Shown: in pieces, positions 52,236-63,965 of the stretch
Layout of the letters: every line of letters starts with the position of its first letter
Numbering within the stretch: position 1 is the first letter of the stretch
Assembly: GCF_964253025.1 (NCBI RefSeq)
Contig: NZ_CAXUQC020000001.1
Location: 3,286,001 to 3,350,000, forward strand
Reading direction: 5' to 3'
Source of the DNA: Rhizobacter sp964253025
Lineage (GTDB): Bacteria; Pseudomonadota; Gammaproteobacteria; Burkholderiales; Burkholderiaceae_C
Length of the DNA: 64,000 nt
Translations under genes and position numbers: made by a program
The notes under the pieces: generated by a model
Told to the model about the DNA's origin: nothing
Databases searched by the model: none
What the model saw: the letters and a program-made list of their open reading frames with translations, nothing else

Positions 52236-55016
52236 ATGGCATCCCGCTCGAAAGTCGATACCCCTGACAAGAACGGTCCTCTGATCGAGGACATTCGGCT
52301 CCTGGGCCGCATCCTCGGTGAAGTGATCCGGGAACAGGAAGGCCGGGCCGCCTTCGACCTGGTCGAGCGGGTGCGCCAGCTATCGGTGGCCTACCGCTTG
52401 AAGAGCGACGTGCAGGCCGGCCGGGCCCTGGACCGGCTGCTGAAGAACCTGAGCAGCGACCAGACGGTGAGCGTGATCCGGGCCTTCAGCTACTTCTCGC
52501 ACCTGGCCAACATCGCCGAGGACCGGCACCACGTGCGCCGCCGCGAGCACCACGAGCAGCAAGGTCACCTGCAGGAAGGCTCGGTGGCCATGGCCTTCGA
52601 ACGCCTGGCCCAGGCCGACATCCGCGCCAACGACATCGCCCGCACCTTGCGCCAGGCGTTCATCTCCCCCGTGCTGACCGCGCACCCGACCGAGGTGCAG
52701 CGCAAGAGCATCCTCGACGCCGAGCGGGCCATTGCCGAGCTGCTGCAGGCCCGCGACAGCGTGCACTCCGAGCGCGACCTCGCCCAGAACGAACTGCTGT
52801 TGCGCGCCCGCGTGACGCAGCTGTGGCAGACGCGCATGCTGCGCTACACCAAGCTGACCGTGGCCGACGAGATCGAGAACGCGCTGAGCTACTACCAGTC
52901 GACCTTCCTGCGGCAGATCCCGCGGCTGTACGGCGACATCGAGGAGGCCCTGCCCGGCCAGGAGCTGGGCAACTTCTTCCGCATGGGCAACTGGATCGGT
53001 GGCGACCGCGACGGCAACCCGAACGTCAGCGCCGAGACGCTCAAGATGGCGCTGCGCCGCCAGAGCGAGACCGCGCTGCGCTTCTACCTGACGGAGGTGC
53101 ACGAGCTGGGCGCCGAGCTGTCGCTGTCGCTGATGCTCAACCCGATCAGCCCCGCCCTGCAGGCGCTCGCCGAGCGCTCGCCCGACCAGAGCGACCATCG
53201 CCAGGACGAACCCTACCGGCGTGCGCTCATCGGCGTGTACGCACGCCTCGCGGCCACCCTGCATGCCCTCACCGGCACGGAAGCGCTACGCCACGCGGTG
53301 GCCCCGCAGAACCCGTACGCCTCCAGCGACGAGTTCCTGGCCGACCTGCAGACGGTCGAGGCCTCGCTCACGGCCCATCACGGACAGGCCCTCGTGGGCC
53401 CGCGCCTGCGCCCGCTGATCCGTGCCGTGCAGGTGTTCGGCTTCCACCTCGCCACCGTGGACCTGCGCCAGAGCTCCGACAAGCACGAGGCCGTGGTGGC
53501 CGAGCTGCTGAAGGTGGCACGCTTCGAGGACGACTACAGCGCGCTGGACGAGGCGGCCCGCCGCAACCTGCTCGTCGCCGTGCTGCATGACGCTCGTCCG
53601 CTGCGCGTGCCGGCCGCGGCCTACAGCGACCACACGCGCGACGAGCTCGCCATCTTCGAAGCCGCGCTGCAGATGCGCCAGCTGTACGGTCGCGAATCGC
53701 TGCGCCACTACATCATCTCGCACACCGAGGACGTGAGCGACCTGCTCGAAGTGCTGGTGCTGCAGAAGGAAGTGGGCCTGCTGCGTGGCACCCTGGATGA
53801 CAGCGCGGAGGCCGACCTCATCGTGTCGCCGCTCTTCGAGACCATCGGCGACCTGCGCAACGCCGCGCCCATCATGGAGGCGTACTACGCGCTGCCCGGC
53901 ATCGCGGCCATGATCAAGCGATCGGGCCGCGAGCAGGACATCATGCTGGGCTACAGCGACAGCAACAAGGACGGCGGCTTCTTCACCAGCAACTGGGAGC
54001 TCTACCGCGCCGAGATCGCGCTCGTCGAGCTGTTCGCCGGCCTGCGTGATGCGCATGGCATCACCCTGCGCCTCTTCCATGGCCGCGGCGGCACCGTGGG
54101 TCGCGGCGGCGGCCCGAGCTACCAGGCCATCCTGGCCCAGCCCCCCGGCACGGTGAACGGCCAGATCCGCCTGACCGAACAGGGCGAGGTCATCAACTCG
54201 AAGTACGCCAACCCGGAGATCGGCCGGCGCAACCTCGAGACGCTGGTGGCGGCCACGCTCGAAGCCACGCTGCTGCACCCGACCCAGGCGGCGCCCAAAC
54301 GCTTCCTCGAAGTCGCCGCGCAACTGAGCGATGCCAGCATGGCGGCCTACCGCAAGCTGGTGTACGAGACCCCGGGCTTCACCGACTACTTCTTCTCGGC
54401 CACCCCGATCCGTGAGATCGCCGAGTTGAACATCGGCTCGCGCCCGGCCTCGCGCAAGGCCACGCGCGCCATCGAGGACCTGCGCGCCATTCCCTGGAGC
54501 TTCAGCTGGGGCCAGTGCCGCGTCGCCCTGCCCGGCTGGTGCGGCTTCGGCACGGCCATCGAGAAGTTCCTCGGCAAGGATCCGGCCGAGCGCAAGGAGC
54601 GCCTGACCGTCTTGCGCCGCATGCACAAGCAGTGGCCGTTCTTCCGCACGCTCATGTCCAACCTCGACATGGTGCTCGCCAAGAGCGACCTGGCCATCGC
54701 CGCCCGCTATGCGGAGCTGGTGGAGGACAAGAAGCTCGGGCGCCGCATCTTCTCGGCCATCGAGGCCGAGTGGGGGCGCACGAGCGAGGCCTTGTCGCTC
54801 ATCACGGGCGAGACCCGCCGCCTGGCGTCGAACCCGTCGCTCGCGCGCTCCATCGAGCACCGCTTCCCCTACCTGGACCCGCTCAACCACCTGCAGGTCG
54901 AACTGATGCGCCGGCACCGGCAGCGCGTCGAAGGCGATCCGCAGAACGAGCGGGTGCAGCGCGGCATCCACATCTCCATCAACGGGGTGGCGGCCGGACT
55001 GCGCAACACCGGCTGA
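52236..55016 (+). CDS. ppc: Phosphoenolpyruvate carboxylase
   Basis: A 926-residue carboxylase that makes oxaloacetate from PEP and bicarbonate. Active-site motifs: VLTAHPTEVQRKSILDAE with catalytic H150, GNWIGGDRDGNPNVSAETL, MLGYSDSNKDGGFFTSNWEL with K578, FHGRGGTVGRGGGPSYQAIL, and the C-terminal GVAAGLRNTG. The GRGG loop and terminal residues are complete, so the enzyme should be active. The ATG at 52236 has AAGGAA 4 nt upstream; a long open frame upstream is non-coding over hemC. It replenishes TCA intermediates in the cytoplasm. A GC-rich hairpin follows the stop. Confidence 0.96.
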   Translation: MASRSKVDTPDKNGPLIEDIRLLGRILGEVIREQEGRAAFDLVERVRQLSVAYRLKSDVQAGRALDRLLKNLSSDQTVSVIRAFSYFSHLANIAEDRHHVRRREHHEQQGHLQEGSVAMAFERLAQADIRANDIARTLRQAFISPVLTAHPTEVQRKSILDAERAIAELLQARDSVHSERDLAQNELLLRARVTQLWQTRMLRYTKLTVADEIENALSYYQSTFLRQIPRLYGDIEEALPGQELGNFFRMGNWIGGDRDGNPNVSAETLKMALRRQSETALRFYLTEVHELGAELSLSLMLNPISPALQALAERSPDQSDHRQDEPYRRALIGVYARLAATLHALTGTEALRHAVAPQNPYASSDEFLADLQTVEASLTAHHGQALVGPRLRPLIRAVQVFGFHLATVDLRQSSDKHEAVVAELLKVARFEDDYSALDEAARRNLLVAVLHDARPLRVPAAAYSDHTRDELAIFEAALQMRQLYGRESLRHYIISHTEDVSDLLEVLVLQKEVGLLRGTLDDSAEADLIVSPLFETIGDLRNAAPIMEAYYALPGIAAMIKRSGREQDIMLGYSDSNKDGGFFTSNWELYRAEIALVELFAGLRDAHGITLRLFHGRGGTVGRGGGPSYQAILAQPPGTVNGQIRLTEQGEVINSKYANPEIGRRNLETLVAATLEATLLHPTQAAPKRFLEVAAQLSDASMAAYRKLVYETPGFTDYFFSATPIREIAELNIGSRPASRKATRAIEDLRAIPWSFSWGQCRVALPGWCGFGTAIEKFLGKDPAERKERLTVLRRMHKQWPFFRTLMSNLDMVLAKSDLAIAARYAELVEDKKLGRRIFSAIEAEWGRTSEALSLITGETRRLASNPSLARSIEHRFPYLDPLNHLQVELMRRHRQRVEGDPQNERVQRGIHISINGVAAGLRNTG

Positions 55017-55023
55017 GGCCAAA

Positions 55024-55056
55024 GGCCCCGGCACGTCCTTCGGGACGACCGGGGCC
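55024..55056. terminator. Hairpin after ppc
   Basis: GGCCCCGG (55024-55031) pairs with CCGGGGCC (55049-55056), with an inner CGTCC-TTCG-GGACG stem-loop, making a long structured element 8 bp after ppc. It sits between ppc and the convergent xdhC. No T-run is seen, but the position and the stable TTCG tetraloop suggest a terminator. Confidence 0.55.
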
Positions 55057-55099
55057 GGCGGCGCGCGCCTCGGAGCGTGCGTCGGGTGTGTCTGCAGCG

Positions 55100-55903
55100 T
55101 CAGTTCGCCGACGGTTGTTGCAGCAACTGCGCGACCACGCCGATGGCGATCACCTCCGGCTCCTTGCCGGCAATGCCCGGCACGCCGATGGGACACGTCA
55201 TGCGGTCGATCACCGAGGCCGCAAACCCGCGCTGCTCGAAGCGATGGCGGAACCTCGCCCGCTTGGTGAGCGAGCCGATGAGGCCGAAGTAGCCGAAGTC
55301 GCCGCGCTGCAGGATGGCCTCGGCGATGCGCTCGTCGAGGTCGTGCCGGTGGGTCAGCACGAGGTAGTGCGCACCGGTCGGGGCATGGGCCACCTCGGCT
55401 TCCACCCCATCCACCGCCACGCGGCGGATGTGGCGTGGCCATGGCTGGCCGTCGATGAGCGCCGGAAACTCGTCCTCGCGCTCGTCGATCCAGTCCACCG
55501 TGACGTCCAGTGGCGCCAGCAGCCGCGCGATGGCCCGGCCCACGTGGCCGGCGCCGTACAGCTGCAGGTGAAAACGCGGCCGGCGGACCCAGCCCGCCAT
55601 GGCTTCAGCGCCCAGGGGCTCGAAGCGCAGCAGGACCACGCCACCGCAACACTGACCGAGTGCCGGCCCGAGCGCCTGGCGCTGCTCGCGCGGCTGCAGG
55701 TGCGCGTCCTTCAGCATGGCGCGCGCCGTGGCGATCGCCTGCAACTCGAGGTGACCGCCGCCAATGGTGCCGACGCAGGCCTCGGCCGACACCAGCATGC
55801 GCGTGCCGGCATCCCGCGGCACCGACCCCGACGCTTCGCTGACCGTGACGACCACCGCCGGCCGACCTTCGGCCAGCCACGCCGATGCGGCGTCGTTCAG
55901 CAT
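55100..55903 (-). CDS. xdhC: Xanthine dehydrogenase accessory protein XdhC
   Basis: A 267-residue XdhC that binds and sulfurates molybdenum cofactor for xanthine dehydrogenase. Segments are PAVVVTVSEASGSVPRDAGT, CVGTIGGGHLELQAIATARA, LGPALGQCCGGVVLLRFEPL, and the Rossmann-like LQLYGAGHVGRAIARLLA. The C-terminal part has FGYFGLIGSLTKRARFRHRF and IGVPGIAGKEPEVIAIGVVA. The ATG at 55903 overlaps the xdhB stop by 7 bp, so translation is coupled. Last gene of the xdhA-xdhB-xdhC operon. Confidence 0.93.
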   Translation of the reverse strand: MLNDAASAWLAEGRPAVVVTVSEASGSVPRDAGTRMLVSAEACVGTIGGGHLELQAIATARAMLKDAHLQPREQRQALGPALGQCCGGVVLLRFEPLGAEAMAGWVRRPRFHLQLYGAGHVGRAIARLLAPLDVTVDWIDEREDEFPALIDGQPWPRHIRRVAVDGVEAEVAHAPTGAHYLVLTHRHDLDERIAEAILQRGDFGYFGLIGSLTKRARFRHRFEQRGFAASVIDRMTCPIGVPGIAGKEPEVIAIGVVAQLLQQPSAN

Positions 55904-58266
55904 CCGGCGCGCACCGCGTCGACGGCCCGCAGGATGGCTTCCGGCGTGGCCGGGGCATCCAGCGGCGGATCGACGCGATGCTCGCCCACGGCCGAGATGG
56001 CGTCCCGGATGGCGAAGAACACCGAGAACGGCAGCAGCAGCGGCGGCTCGCCCACGGCCTTGCTGCGGTGCACGGTGTCCGCCGGGTTCTCGGCATCGTG
56101 AAGCCGCACGTCGAAACGGGCGGGGCAGTCGTTGGCCGTCGGGATCTTGTAGGTGCTCGGGGCGTGGGTTCGCAGATGGCCCGCCAGGGCCGAGCCGTCG
56201 GCCGGGTGCCACACCAGCTCCTCGGTGGTGAGCCAGCCCATGCCCTGGATGAAGGCGCCCTCGATCTGGCCGATGTCGATCGCCGGGTTGAGCGAGCGCC
56301 CCACATCGTGCTGCACGTCGGCCTGCAGCAGGCGCCACTCGCCGGTCAGGGTGTCCACCATCACCTCACTCACGGCCGCACCGTAGGCGAAGTAGAAGAA
56401 CGGTCGGCCCCGCATCGCCTCGCGATCCCAGTGCAGGCCCGGGGTGGCATAGAAGCCGTCCGACCACAGCTGGACGCGCGCGAAGTAGGCATCGCGCACC
56501 ACGTCGTCGAACGGGAAGCTGCGCCCCCCCGCCAGCAGCCGATCGTTCGCGAAGTCAACCTCGTCCGACGCGACGCCCTCGCGCGCCGCCAGGAACTCGG
56601 CCAGGCGCTGGCGGAGCTGCCGCGCCGCATCCTGCGCCGCCTTGCCGTTGAGATCGGCGCCGGTCGAGGCCGCGGTGGCCGAAGTGTTCGCCACCTTGTC
56701 GGTGTCCGTGGCGCTGCACCGGACGCGCTCGAACCCGACGCCGAGCTCGTGGGCCACCACCTGGGCCACCTTGGTGTTGAGCCCCTGGCCCATCTCGGTA
56801 CCGCCGTGGTTGACGAGGATGGAGCCGTCCGCATAGATGTGCACGAGGGCACCGGCCTGGTTCAGGTGGACGACGTTGAACGAGATGCCGAACTTGACCG
56901 GCGTGAGCGCAAGCCCCCGCTTGAGGACGGGGCTCGTGGCATTGAAGGCCGCGATGGCGGCGCGGCGGGCGCGGTAGTCGCTGCGGACTTCCAGCTCCGC
57001 CGTGAGCGGCATCAGCAGGTTGTCTTCCACTGTCTGCCCGTAGGGCGTGACGTTGCAGTCACCGACACCGTAGAAGTTGGCCCGCCGGACGTCGAGCGGG
57101 TCGCGGCCGAGCCGGCGCGCCACCGAGTCGATGATGTACTCGATGGCGATCGCTCCCTGCGGGCCACCGAAGCCGCGGAAGGCGGTGTTCGACTGCGTGT
57201 TGGTGCGGCCGGAGAAGCCGTGCACGGCCACGTTGGGCAACCAGTAGGCGTTGTCGAAGTGGCAGAGCGCCCGCGTCATCACCGGCGCGGAGAGGTCGGC
57301 CGAATGGCCGGCCCGTGACACCATGGTGACCTCGGCCGCGAGGATGCGTCCTTCGTCGTCATGGGCCACGTCATGCGTGTGCTCGAAGCAGTGGCGACGA
57401 CCGGTGATCATGAAGTCGTCGTCGCGGTCGGGCCGCAGCTTCACCGGCCGCCCCAGCCGCACGGCCGCGATGGCTGCCAGGCAGGCGAAGACGGCGGACT
57501 GCGACTCCTTGCCACCGAAGCCCCCACCCATGCGCCGGCAGATCACCTGCACCTGGCTCGACGCCCGCTGCAGCACGCGCGCCACGAGGTGCTGCATCTC
57601 GCTCGGATGTTGGGTGGAGCAGTAGACGCGCACGCCGCCGTCTTCCTGGGGCAGCGCATAGCTGATCTGCCCTTCCAGGTAGAACTGCTCCTGGCCGCCC
57701 ACGAACCAGCGGCCCTGCAGGCGGTGCGGCGCATCGGCCAGTGCGCCTTTGATGCCGCCCGGATGCGATGTGCGCACCAGGTGCTGCGGCGGGACGACGT
57801 AGTCCCCCGCGGCATGGGCTTCGGCCGGCGTGAGCACCGGCGGCAGCGGGTCGATGGCCAGCACCTCGCGGGCACGGGCCGCGGCGCGACGCGCGGCATC
57901 GCGACTGGTGGCGATGACGGCGAACACCGGCTGCCCGGCGTAGCGCACTTCACCCTCGGCCAGGATGGGGTCGTCGTGCTCGATGGCGCCGCAGTCGTTG
58001 GGGCCGGGCAGGTCCGCGGCACTCAGCACGGCAACCACGCCCGGCAGTGCACGCAAGGTGTCGAGCGACATGCCCGTGATGCGCCCTCGGGCGACGGGCG
58101 ACAGGCCGAGCGCGGCATGCAGCGTACCGGCCAGCTCGGGGATGTCGTCCGTGTACGGCGCTGCGCCCGCCACGTGAAGGTGGGCCGATTCGTGCGGGCG
58201 GCTGGCGCCCGCACGCGCCGCGGTCGCCGGTTCGGCCATGAGGAAGGAATCGATCGGCTGGTTCAT
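55897..58266 (-). CDS. xdhB: Xanthine dehydrogenase, molybdopterin-binding subunit
   Basis: A 789-residue large subunit that binds the molybdopterin cofactor and oxidises hypoxanthine/xanthine to urate. Motifs are FYLEGQISYALPQEDGGVRV, VICRRMGGGFGGKESQSAVF, NTQSNTAFRGFGGPQGAIAI, HGGTEMGQGLNTKVAQVVAH, and the catalytic Glu in SKAVGEPPLLLPFSVFFAI. The VGEPPL form is typical of true xanthine dehydrogenases, separating it from aldehyde oxidases and CO dehydrogenases. The ATG at 58266 has GGGGAG 5 nt upstream and lies 1 bp after the xdhA stop. Confidence 0.95.
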   Translation of the reverse strand: MNQPIDSFLMAEPATAARAGASRPHESAHLHVAGAAPYTDDIPELAGTLHAALGLSPVARGRITGMSLDTLRALPGVVAVLSAADLPGPNDCGAIEHDDPILAEGEVRYAGQPVFAVIATSRDAARRAAARAREVLAIDPLPPVLTPAEAHAAGDYVVPPQHLVRTSHPGGIKGALADAPHRLQGRWFVGGQEQFYLEGQISYALPQEDGGVRVYCSTQHPSEMQHLVARVLQRASSQVQVICRRMGGGFGGKESQSAVFACLAAIAAVRLGRPVKLRPDRDDDFMITGRRHCFEHTHDVAHDDEGRILAAEVTMVSRAGHSADLSAPVMTRALCHFDNAYWLPNVAVHGFSGRTNTQSNTAFRGFGGPQGAIAIEYIIDSVARRLGRDPLDVRRANFYGVGDCNVTPYGQTVEDNLLMPLTAELEVRSDYRARRAAIAAFNATSPVLKRGLALTPVKFGISFNVVHLNQAGALVHIYADGSILVNHGGTEMGQGLNTKVAQVVAHELGVGFERVRCSATDTDKVANTSATAASTGADLNGKAAQDAARQLRQRLAEFLAAREGVASDEVDFANDRLLAGGRSFPFDDVVRDAYFARVQLWSDGFYATPGLHWDREAMRGRPFFYFAYGAAVSEVMVDTLTGEWRLLQADVQHDVGRSLNPAIDIGQIEGAFIQGMGWLTTEELVWHPADGSALAGHLRTHAPSTYKIPTANDCPARFDVRLHDAENPADTVHRSKAVGEPPLLLPFSVFFAIRDAISAVGEHRVDPPLDAPATPEAILRAVDAVRAGC

Positions 58267-58267
58267 G

Positions 58268-59782
58268 TCAACTCCCCTGCGGCAACACACGACCCATGCC
58301 CGAGAACACGCTGGTGGCCGCCGCGGGCAGCGGGTCGACTTCCCGGGTCTCGAGCCAGAAGCGGGTCAGCAGGTTGCCGGCCACCTGCAGGCGATAGTCT
58401 CGACTGGCGCGAAGGTCCGAGAGGGGCGAGAAGTCCGCCGCAAGGGCCGCCCGGGCCGCATCGACGGCCGCCTGCGTCCACGGCTGGCCTTGCAGCGCCG
58501 CTTCAGCCGCCCGGGCACGCTGGACGGTGGCGGCCATGCCGCCGAAGGCGATGCGGACCTGCGCCACCCGGCCCGCGGACACCGAGAGCGAGAGGCCGGC
58601 GCACAGGGCGGAGATGTCGGAGTCGAAGCGCTTGCTGACCTTGTAGGCCCGCACCGTCGCGCGCGTCGTCGGCACGCTCAGGCCGAGGACGATCTCGCCG
58701 GGCTCCAGCCGGTTCTTCAGGTAGCCGGTGTAGAACTCCGAGAGCGGCATGCGGCGCACCCTGCCCTCGCGGGCCAGTTCGATCTCGGCATCGAGCGCCA
58801 TCAGCACCGGGGCGGCGTCGCCGATGGGCGAGCCGTTGGCGACGTTGCCCCCCATCGTGCCGGCATGGCGGATGGGTGGCGACGCGAAGCGCAGCCACAC
58901 CTCGGTCAGTGCGGGGTGCCGCGCGGCGAGCGCTGCCCAGGCCCGCTCGAGCGACACGCCGGCCCCGATGTAGAGGTGCTGTGCGGTGTCCTCCAGGCGC
59001 TGGAGCTCGGCGACGCGGCCGAGGTGGATGATGTCGCCCAGGTCGCGGAACTGCTTGTTGACCCAGAGCCCCACGTCCGTGCCGCCGGCGAGGAGCCGGG
59101 CACGGGGCAGCTCGGTGAGCACCCGCCACAGTTCGGCGAGGCTTGTCGGCGCGTGGAAACGATCGACACGCCCGCCCGCGGCCGGGTTGACCGCTTCGTA
59201 GGCAAGGCCGTCCTCCCCCCGATGCAGCGCGCGCAGCGTCGCCTCGACCGCACCCGGTGCCAGCTGCACCGGCGGCAGGTCGAACATGCGTTCGCCGGCA
59301 TCGAGGATGGGCCGGTAGCCGGTGCACCGGCAGAGGTTGCCGGCGAGTTCATCGGCCAGGTCCTGTCGCGTCGGTCTGCTGCCCGCGGCGGTGTGCCGTT
59401 CATAGGCCGACCACAGGGACATGATGAAGCCGGGCGTGCAGAAGCCGCACTGCGAGGCGTGGCACTCGACCATGGCCTGCTGCACCGGATGCAGTGACCC
59501 GCCGGCCATCGGCTTCAGGTCTTCCACCGTGAAGAGGGCCTTGCCGTCGAGCGTGGGCATGAACTGGATGCAGGCGTTGACCGTCGACAGGGCCAGCCGA
59601 TCGCCCTGCAGTTCGCCGACCACCACCGTGCAGGCGCCGCAGTCGCCTTCGTTGCAGCCTTCCTTGGTGCCGGTGCAGCGCGCATCCTCGCGCAGCCAGT
59701 CGAGCACGGACCGGGTGGTGGCGATGCCGCTCACCTCGACGACCTGGCCACGGTGGAAGAAGCGGATGGGAGCAGTGGTCAT
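58268..59782 (-). CDS. xdhA: Xanthine dehydrogenase, iron-sulfur/FAD subunit
   Basis: A 504-residue small subunit. The N-terminal [2Fe-2S] ferredoxin-like domain carries GCNEGDCGACTVVVGELQG and a distal Cys, and the second [2Fe-2S] domain has HASQCGFCTPGFIMSLW with NLCRCTGYRPILDA. From about residue 190 an FAD-binding domain follows with RLLAGGTDVGLWVNKQFRDL, PPIRHAGTMGGNVANGSPIG and YKVSKRFDSDISAL. Electrons from the Mo site pass through it to NAD. The ATG at 59782 gives a typical N-terminus (MTTAPIRFFHRGQ); no strong ribosome-binding site. First gene of the operon, divergent from guaD by 223 bp. Confidence 0.95.
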   Translation of the reverse strand: MTTAPIRFFHRGQVVEVSGIATTRSVLDWLREDARCTGTKEGCNEGDCGACTVVVGELQGDRLALSTVNACIQFMPTLDGKALFTVEDLKPMAGGSLHPVQQAMVECHASQCGFCTPGFIMSLWSAYERHTAAGSRPTRQDLADELAGNLCRCTGYRPILDAGERMFDLPPVQLAPGAVEATLRALHRGEDGLAYEAVNPAAGGRVDRFHAPTSLAELWRVLTELPRARLLAGGTDVGLWVNKQFRDLGDIIHLGRVAELQRLEDTAQHLYIGAGVSLERAWAALAARHPALTEVWLRFASPPIRHAGTMGGNVANGSPIGDAAPVLMALDAEIELAREGRVRRMPLSEFYTGYLKNRLEPGEIVLGLSVPTTRATVRAYKVSKRFDSDISALCAGLSLSVSAGRVAQVRIAFGGMAATVQRARAAEAALQGQPWTQAAVDAARAALAADFSPLSDLRASRDYRLQVAGNLLTRFWLETREVDPLPAAATSVFSGMGRVLPQGS

Positions 59783-60005
59783 CGGGGGCGGTGCGTTGCG
59801 GAGCGGGATAATGTGGGAACGGCGGCATCCCCGTGCAGGCACGGTGCCGATACGATGTGCGGATGCGCGCGTCGAAACAGGGGCCCTCCGCAAATCTTAT
59901 GACACCGTCCGTGGAATTCAACACGGTCACCCGCCGGGTTGGCATGGAACAAGCATGCGCCATGCCGACCTTGACCCACTGCCAGCTGCCCGCTTTCGCC
60001 TGACC

Positions 60006-61342
60006 ATGGCTGCCCCTCATCCCCGACGCCTGGCGCTGCGCGGCGACCTGCTCGACTTCACGTCCGCCCCCGCCTGGGGCGACGTGGACGCGGCCGGCGC
60101 CGTGCGCTTTCGCGCCGACCACTGGCTGCTCATCGAAGCCGGCCGCATCGTCGGAGCGCGTCCTGGCGCGGAGGCACCCGATGACAGCTGGTCGCGCGTG
60201 GACCATCGCGGCAAACTGATCCTGCCCGGCTTCATCGACACCCATGTGCACAGCCCGCAGCTCGACGTGATCGCCAGCTATGGCACGGCCTTGCTCGACT
60301 GGCTGGACACCTACACCTTCCCGGCCGAGCAGCGCTATGCCGAGGCCAGCGAAGCCGATGCCGGCGCCAGCCGCTTCCTCGACGCGCTGCTCGCCCACGG
60401 CACCACGAGCGCGGTCGTCTTCGCCACGGTGCACAAGGGCAGTGCCGACGCCCTCTTCAGCGCAGCCTGTGAGCGCGGCATGCGGCTCATCACAGGCAAG
60501 GTGCTGATGGACCGGCATGCGCCGCCCGCCCTGTGCGACGACGTGGTCCAGGCCGAACGCGACTGCACCGACCTCATCGAGCGCTGGCACGGCACCGATC
60601 GCCTCGCCTATGCGGTCACCGTGCGCTTCGCCCCGACCAGCACCCCGGCACAGTTGGCCATGGCCGGGCGCCTGTGCGCCACTCACCCCGGCATCTACAT
60701 GCAGACGCACGTCGCAGAAAACCGCGACGAGGTGCGCTGGGTCGGCGAACTGTTCCCGGAAGCGCGCAGCTACCTCGACGTCTACGCACGGGCCGGCCTG
60801 CTGGATGCACGGGGCGTCTTTGCCCACGGCATCTGGCTCGATGCGGCCGACCGCGCCGCGTTGCATGCCGCCGGCGCGCTGATCGCTCACAGCCCGTCGT
60901 CCAACCTGTTCCTCGGCAGCGGCCTCTTCGACTGGCGGGCCGCCGAAGCCGCCGGCGTGGCGGTGGCGGTGGCCTCCGATGTGGGCGGCGGCACCAGCCT
61001 GTCGATCCAGCGCAACCTGGCCGATGCCTACAAGGTGCAGGCCATGGCGGGCGAGCGGCTCACCGCATGGAAAGCCTTGCATGCCGCCACGCGCGGCGCG
61101 GCCGTCGGCCTGGGCCTTGCCGACGAGATCGGCTCGTTCAACGAAGGCTGCATGGCCGACGTGTGCGTCTGGGACTGGGCCAGCGGCGCGGTGGCCGAGC
61201 GACGGCTCGACATGTGCCGCGCACTCCATGAGAAGGTCTTTGCCTGGATGACCCTCTCCGACGAACGCAACCTGGTGGCGGCCTATGTGGCCGGCGTACC
61301 GCGCCGCGAGCGCCACCTGTCCGTGACCAACCTCCCGACCCC

Positions 61343-61349
<7 letters not shown>
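60006..61349 (+). CDS. guaD: Guanine deaminase
   Basis: A 447-residue amidohydrolase that converts guanine to xanthine, the substrate of XdhAB. Metal-binding segments in order: LPGFIDTHVHSPQLDVIASY (HxH), THVAENRDEVRWV (His and Glu), HGIWLDAADRAALHAAGALI (His), and AVASDVGGGTSLSIQRNLAD (Asp). SYGTALLDWLDTYTFPAEQR is the guanine deaminase signature. The ATG at 60006 is chosen from homologous N-termini (MAAPHPRRLALRGDLLDF); an upstream in-frame ATG at 59955 is possible, and neither has a good ribosome-binding site. It overlaps the next gene by 7 bp, linking it to the transporter. Acts in the cytoplasm. Confidence 0.93.
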
Positions 61350-62867
<1,518 letters not shown>

Positions 62868-62881
<14 letters not shown>

Positions 62882-63965
62882 AGCCCGCCCGGCCCCGAGC
62901 CGTGTGATGTCCATCGCCTCACCGCTGCTGGCGCTCGTCATCACGACGCTGATCGGCATCGCGCTCTTCGTGCTCCTCGACAAGGACCCGGTGCGCGCCC
63001 TGCAGATCTTCTTCGTCGAGCCGGTGAAGAACGGGTACGCGCTGTCCGAGCTGGCCCTGAAGGCCACGCCGCTGATGCTCATCGCGCTGGGCCTGGCCGT
63101 GTGCTTTCGCTCCAACGTCTGGAACATCGGTGCCGAGGGCCAGTTCATCATGGGCGCCGTGGCGGCCGGTGGCGTGGCGATGCTGGCCGAGCCGGGCATC
63201 GGCGGCTGGTTCGTGGTGCCGGTGCTGGCGGCCGGCGTGCTCGGCGGCATGGCCTGGGCCGCCGTGGTCGCCTTTCTGCGGGACAAGGCCAACGCGAGCG
63301 AGATCCTCGTGAGCCTCATGCTCGTCTACGTGGCCACCCTGGTGCTCGGCTACCTGGTCTACGGTCCCTGGAAAGACCCGGACGGCTACAACTTCCCGCA
63401 GACCATCCGCTTCGCTGCCGACACGCAAGTGCCCAAGCTCTTCACCGGGTTGCGCATGAACGTCGGCGTGCTGGGCGCGCTGGTGGCCGTGGGCATCTTC
63501 TGGGTGTTCCTCTTTCGAACCTATGCGGGCTTCCAGCTGCAGGTGGGCGGGCTGGCGCCGGCCGCAGCCCGCTACGCCGGTTTCTCCTCGCGGCGCGCAC
63601 TGTGGACGGCGCTGCTGCTGTCGGGCGGCATGGCGGGTCTGGCGGGTGCACTGGAGGTGGCCGGCCCGCAAGGCCAGCTCACCCCCTATGTGCCAGCCGG
63701 GTACGGCTTCGCGGCCATCATCGTGGCTTTCGTCGGCCGGCTGCATCCGGTGGGCATCGTGTTCTCGGCCATCCTGATGAGCATGTTCTACATCGGTGGT
63801 GAACTCGCACAGACGCGCATGGGGCTGCCCAAGTCGCTCACCGGCGTGTTCCAGGGCCTGCTCCTGTTCTCGCTGCTCGCCTGCGACACGCTGGTGCACC
63901 ACCGCCTGCGCTGGCGAGGCCGGCGTGCGGCAAGCCCATCGGCCCCTGTGGTGGAGGCGGCGTGA
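62868..63965 (+). CDS. Nucleoside/purine-type ABC transporter permease
   Basis: A 365-residue inner-membrane permease with about nine to ten hydrophobic segments. FRSNVWNIGAEGQFIMGAVA is the family signature (RxxxxNIGxEGQ). Other segments are ANASEILVSLMLVYVATLVL and GAYGFAAIIVAFVGRLHP-like YGFAAIIVAFVGRLHPVGIV. It belongs to the BPD-type-2 permease family that forms a heterodimer with a second permease, which begins at the window end. It overlaps the ATPase gene by 14 bp. C-terminal tail is basic (HHRLRWRGRRAA). Transport of nucleosides or xanthine-related purines is inferred from the xdh and guaD neighbours. Confidence 0.9.

Noticed and set aside
53286..55442. A 718-codon minus-strand open frame over the end of ppc and xdhC.
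   Set aside because: It overlaps conserved ppc and is in a different frame from xdhC. The translation has no recognisable domain.
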